A model generated the notes under the pieces. It was given only the letters and a program-made list of their open reading frames with translations. It was not told the origin of the DNA and did not search any database. 21,645 bases of DNA, from assembly GCA_934162265.1 (NCBI GenBank), contig CAKPHZ010000022.1, forward strand, positions 1 to 21,645. The letters run 5' to 3'. Positions 21,631 through 21,645 of the stretch are shown piece after piece (position 1 is the stretch's first letter; the number at the start of each line of letters is the position of its first letter). Both the position numbers and the translations under genes were made by a program. Source of the stretch: an uncultured Bacilli bacterium. GTDB lineage: Bacteria > Bacillota_I > Bacilli_A > RF39 > UBA660.

Positions 21631-21645
21631 AGCTGAAATTCAGCT
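21631..21645. repeat. Perfect palindrome at the window edge
   Basis: AGCTGAA (21631-21637) and TTCAGCT (21639-21645) are inverted repeats around a single A. It could be one arm of a hairpin terminator for the ribosomal operon or part of the element flanking the 55-bp repeats. The window ends here, so whether a T-run follows is not visible. Confidence 0.5.

Overview
The window is about 21.6 kb of AT-rich bacterial chromosome. It reads as a low-GC Firmicutes or Mollicutes-related bacterium, probably one of the uncultured gut Bacilli. The grounds are strong AAGGAGG ribosome-binding sites, a Bacillus-type ftsK/spoIIIE - deoD - ymfF - ymfH block, zinc-binding S14 and L36, a zinc-LID adenylate kinase, and an S10-spc-alpha operon without rpmD (L30), a loss also known in Mollicutes. 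TGA works as a stop codon (secY, the gene at 3523-4074), so the standard bacterial code is used. The exact taxon cannot be named from the sequence alone.

Region 1 (1-1263): the 3' end of comEC (DNA uptake channel), an unrecognised 173-residue gene, and then a gene-free stretch holding a run of RNA hairpins that ends in an intrinsic terminator, followed at once by a well-formed promoter for ftsK. Region 2 (1264-7508): ftsK, an unrecognised membrane-anchored protein, deoD, and the overlapping M16-peptidase-like pair ymfF/ymfH, closed by a terminator. Region 3 (7509-7891): a gene-free stretch with a near-consensus promoter and a roughly 129-nt leader for the ribosomal operon.

Region 4 (7892-21491): the fused S10-spc-alpha operon, all on the + strand, in the order rpsJ, rplC, rplD, rplW, rplB, rpsS, rplV, rpsC, rplP, rpmC, rpsQ, rplN, rplX, rplE, rpsZ, rpsH, rplF, rplR, rpsE, rplO, secY, adk, infA, rpmJ, rpsM, rpsK, rpoA, rplQ. 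Most genes are spaced by fewer than 40 bases or overlap. rpmD (normally between rpsE and rplO) and map (normally between adk and infA) are absent from their usual slots. The three long gaps inside the operon (after rplC, rplN and adk) each contain a long AU-rich hairpin and share the word TTTTAAGTA. Several products deviate from usual lengths: L3 has an acidic tail, S5 an Asn/Arg-rich N-terminal extension, and L24 is short.

Region 5 (21492-21645): two 55-bp tandem direct repeats whose start resembles terminal inverted repeats of ISL3-family insertion sequences, then a palindrome at the window edge.

The window is mostly housekeeping. I found no defence system, CRISPR array, prophage or secondary-metabolism cluster. 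The points worth following up are the structured RNA at about 1026-1172, the operon-internal hairpins, the 55-bp repeats, and the unusual P-loop of adenylate kinase.
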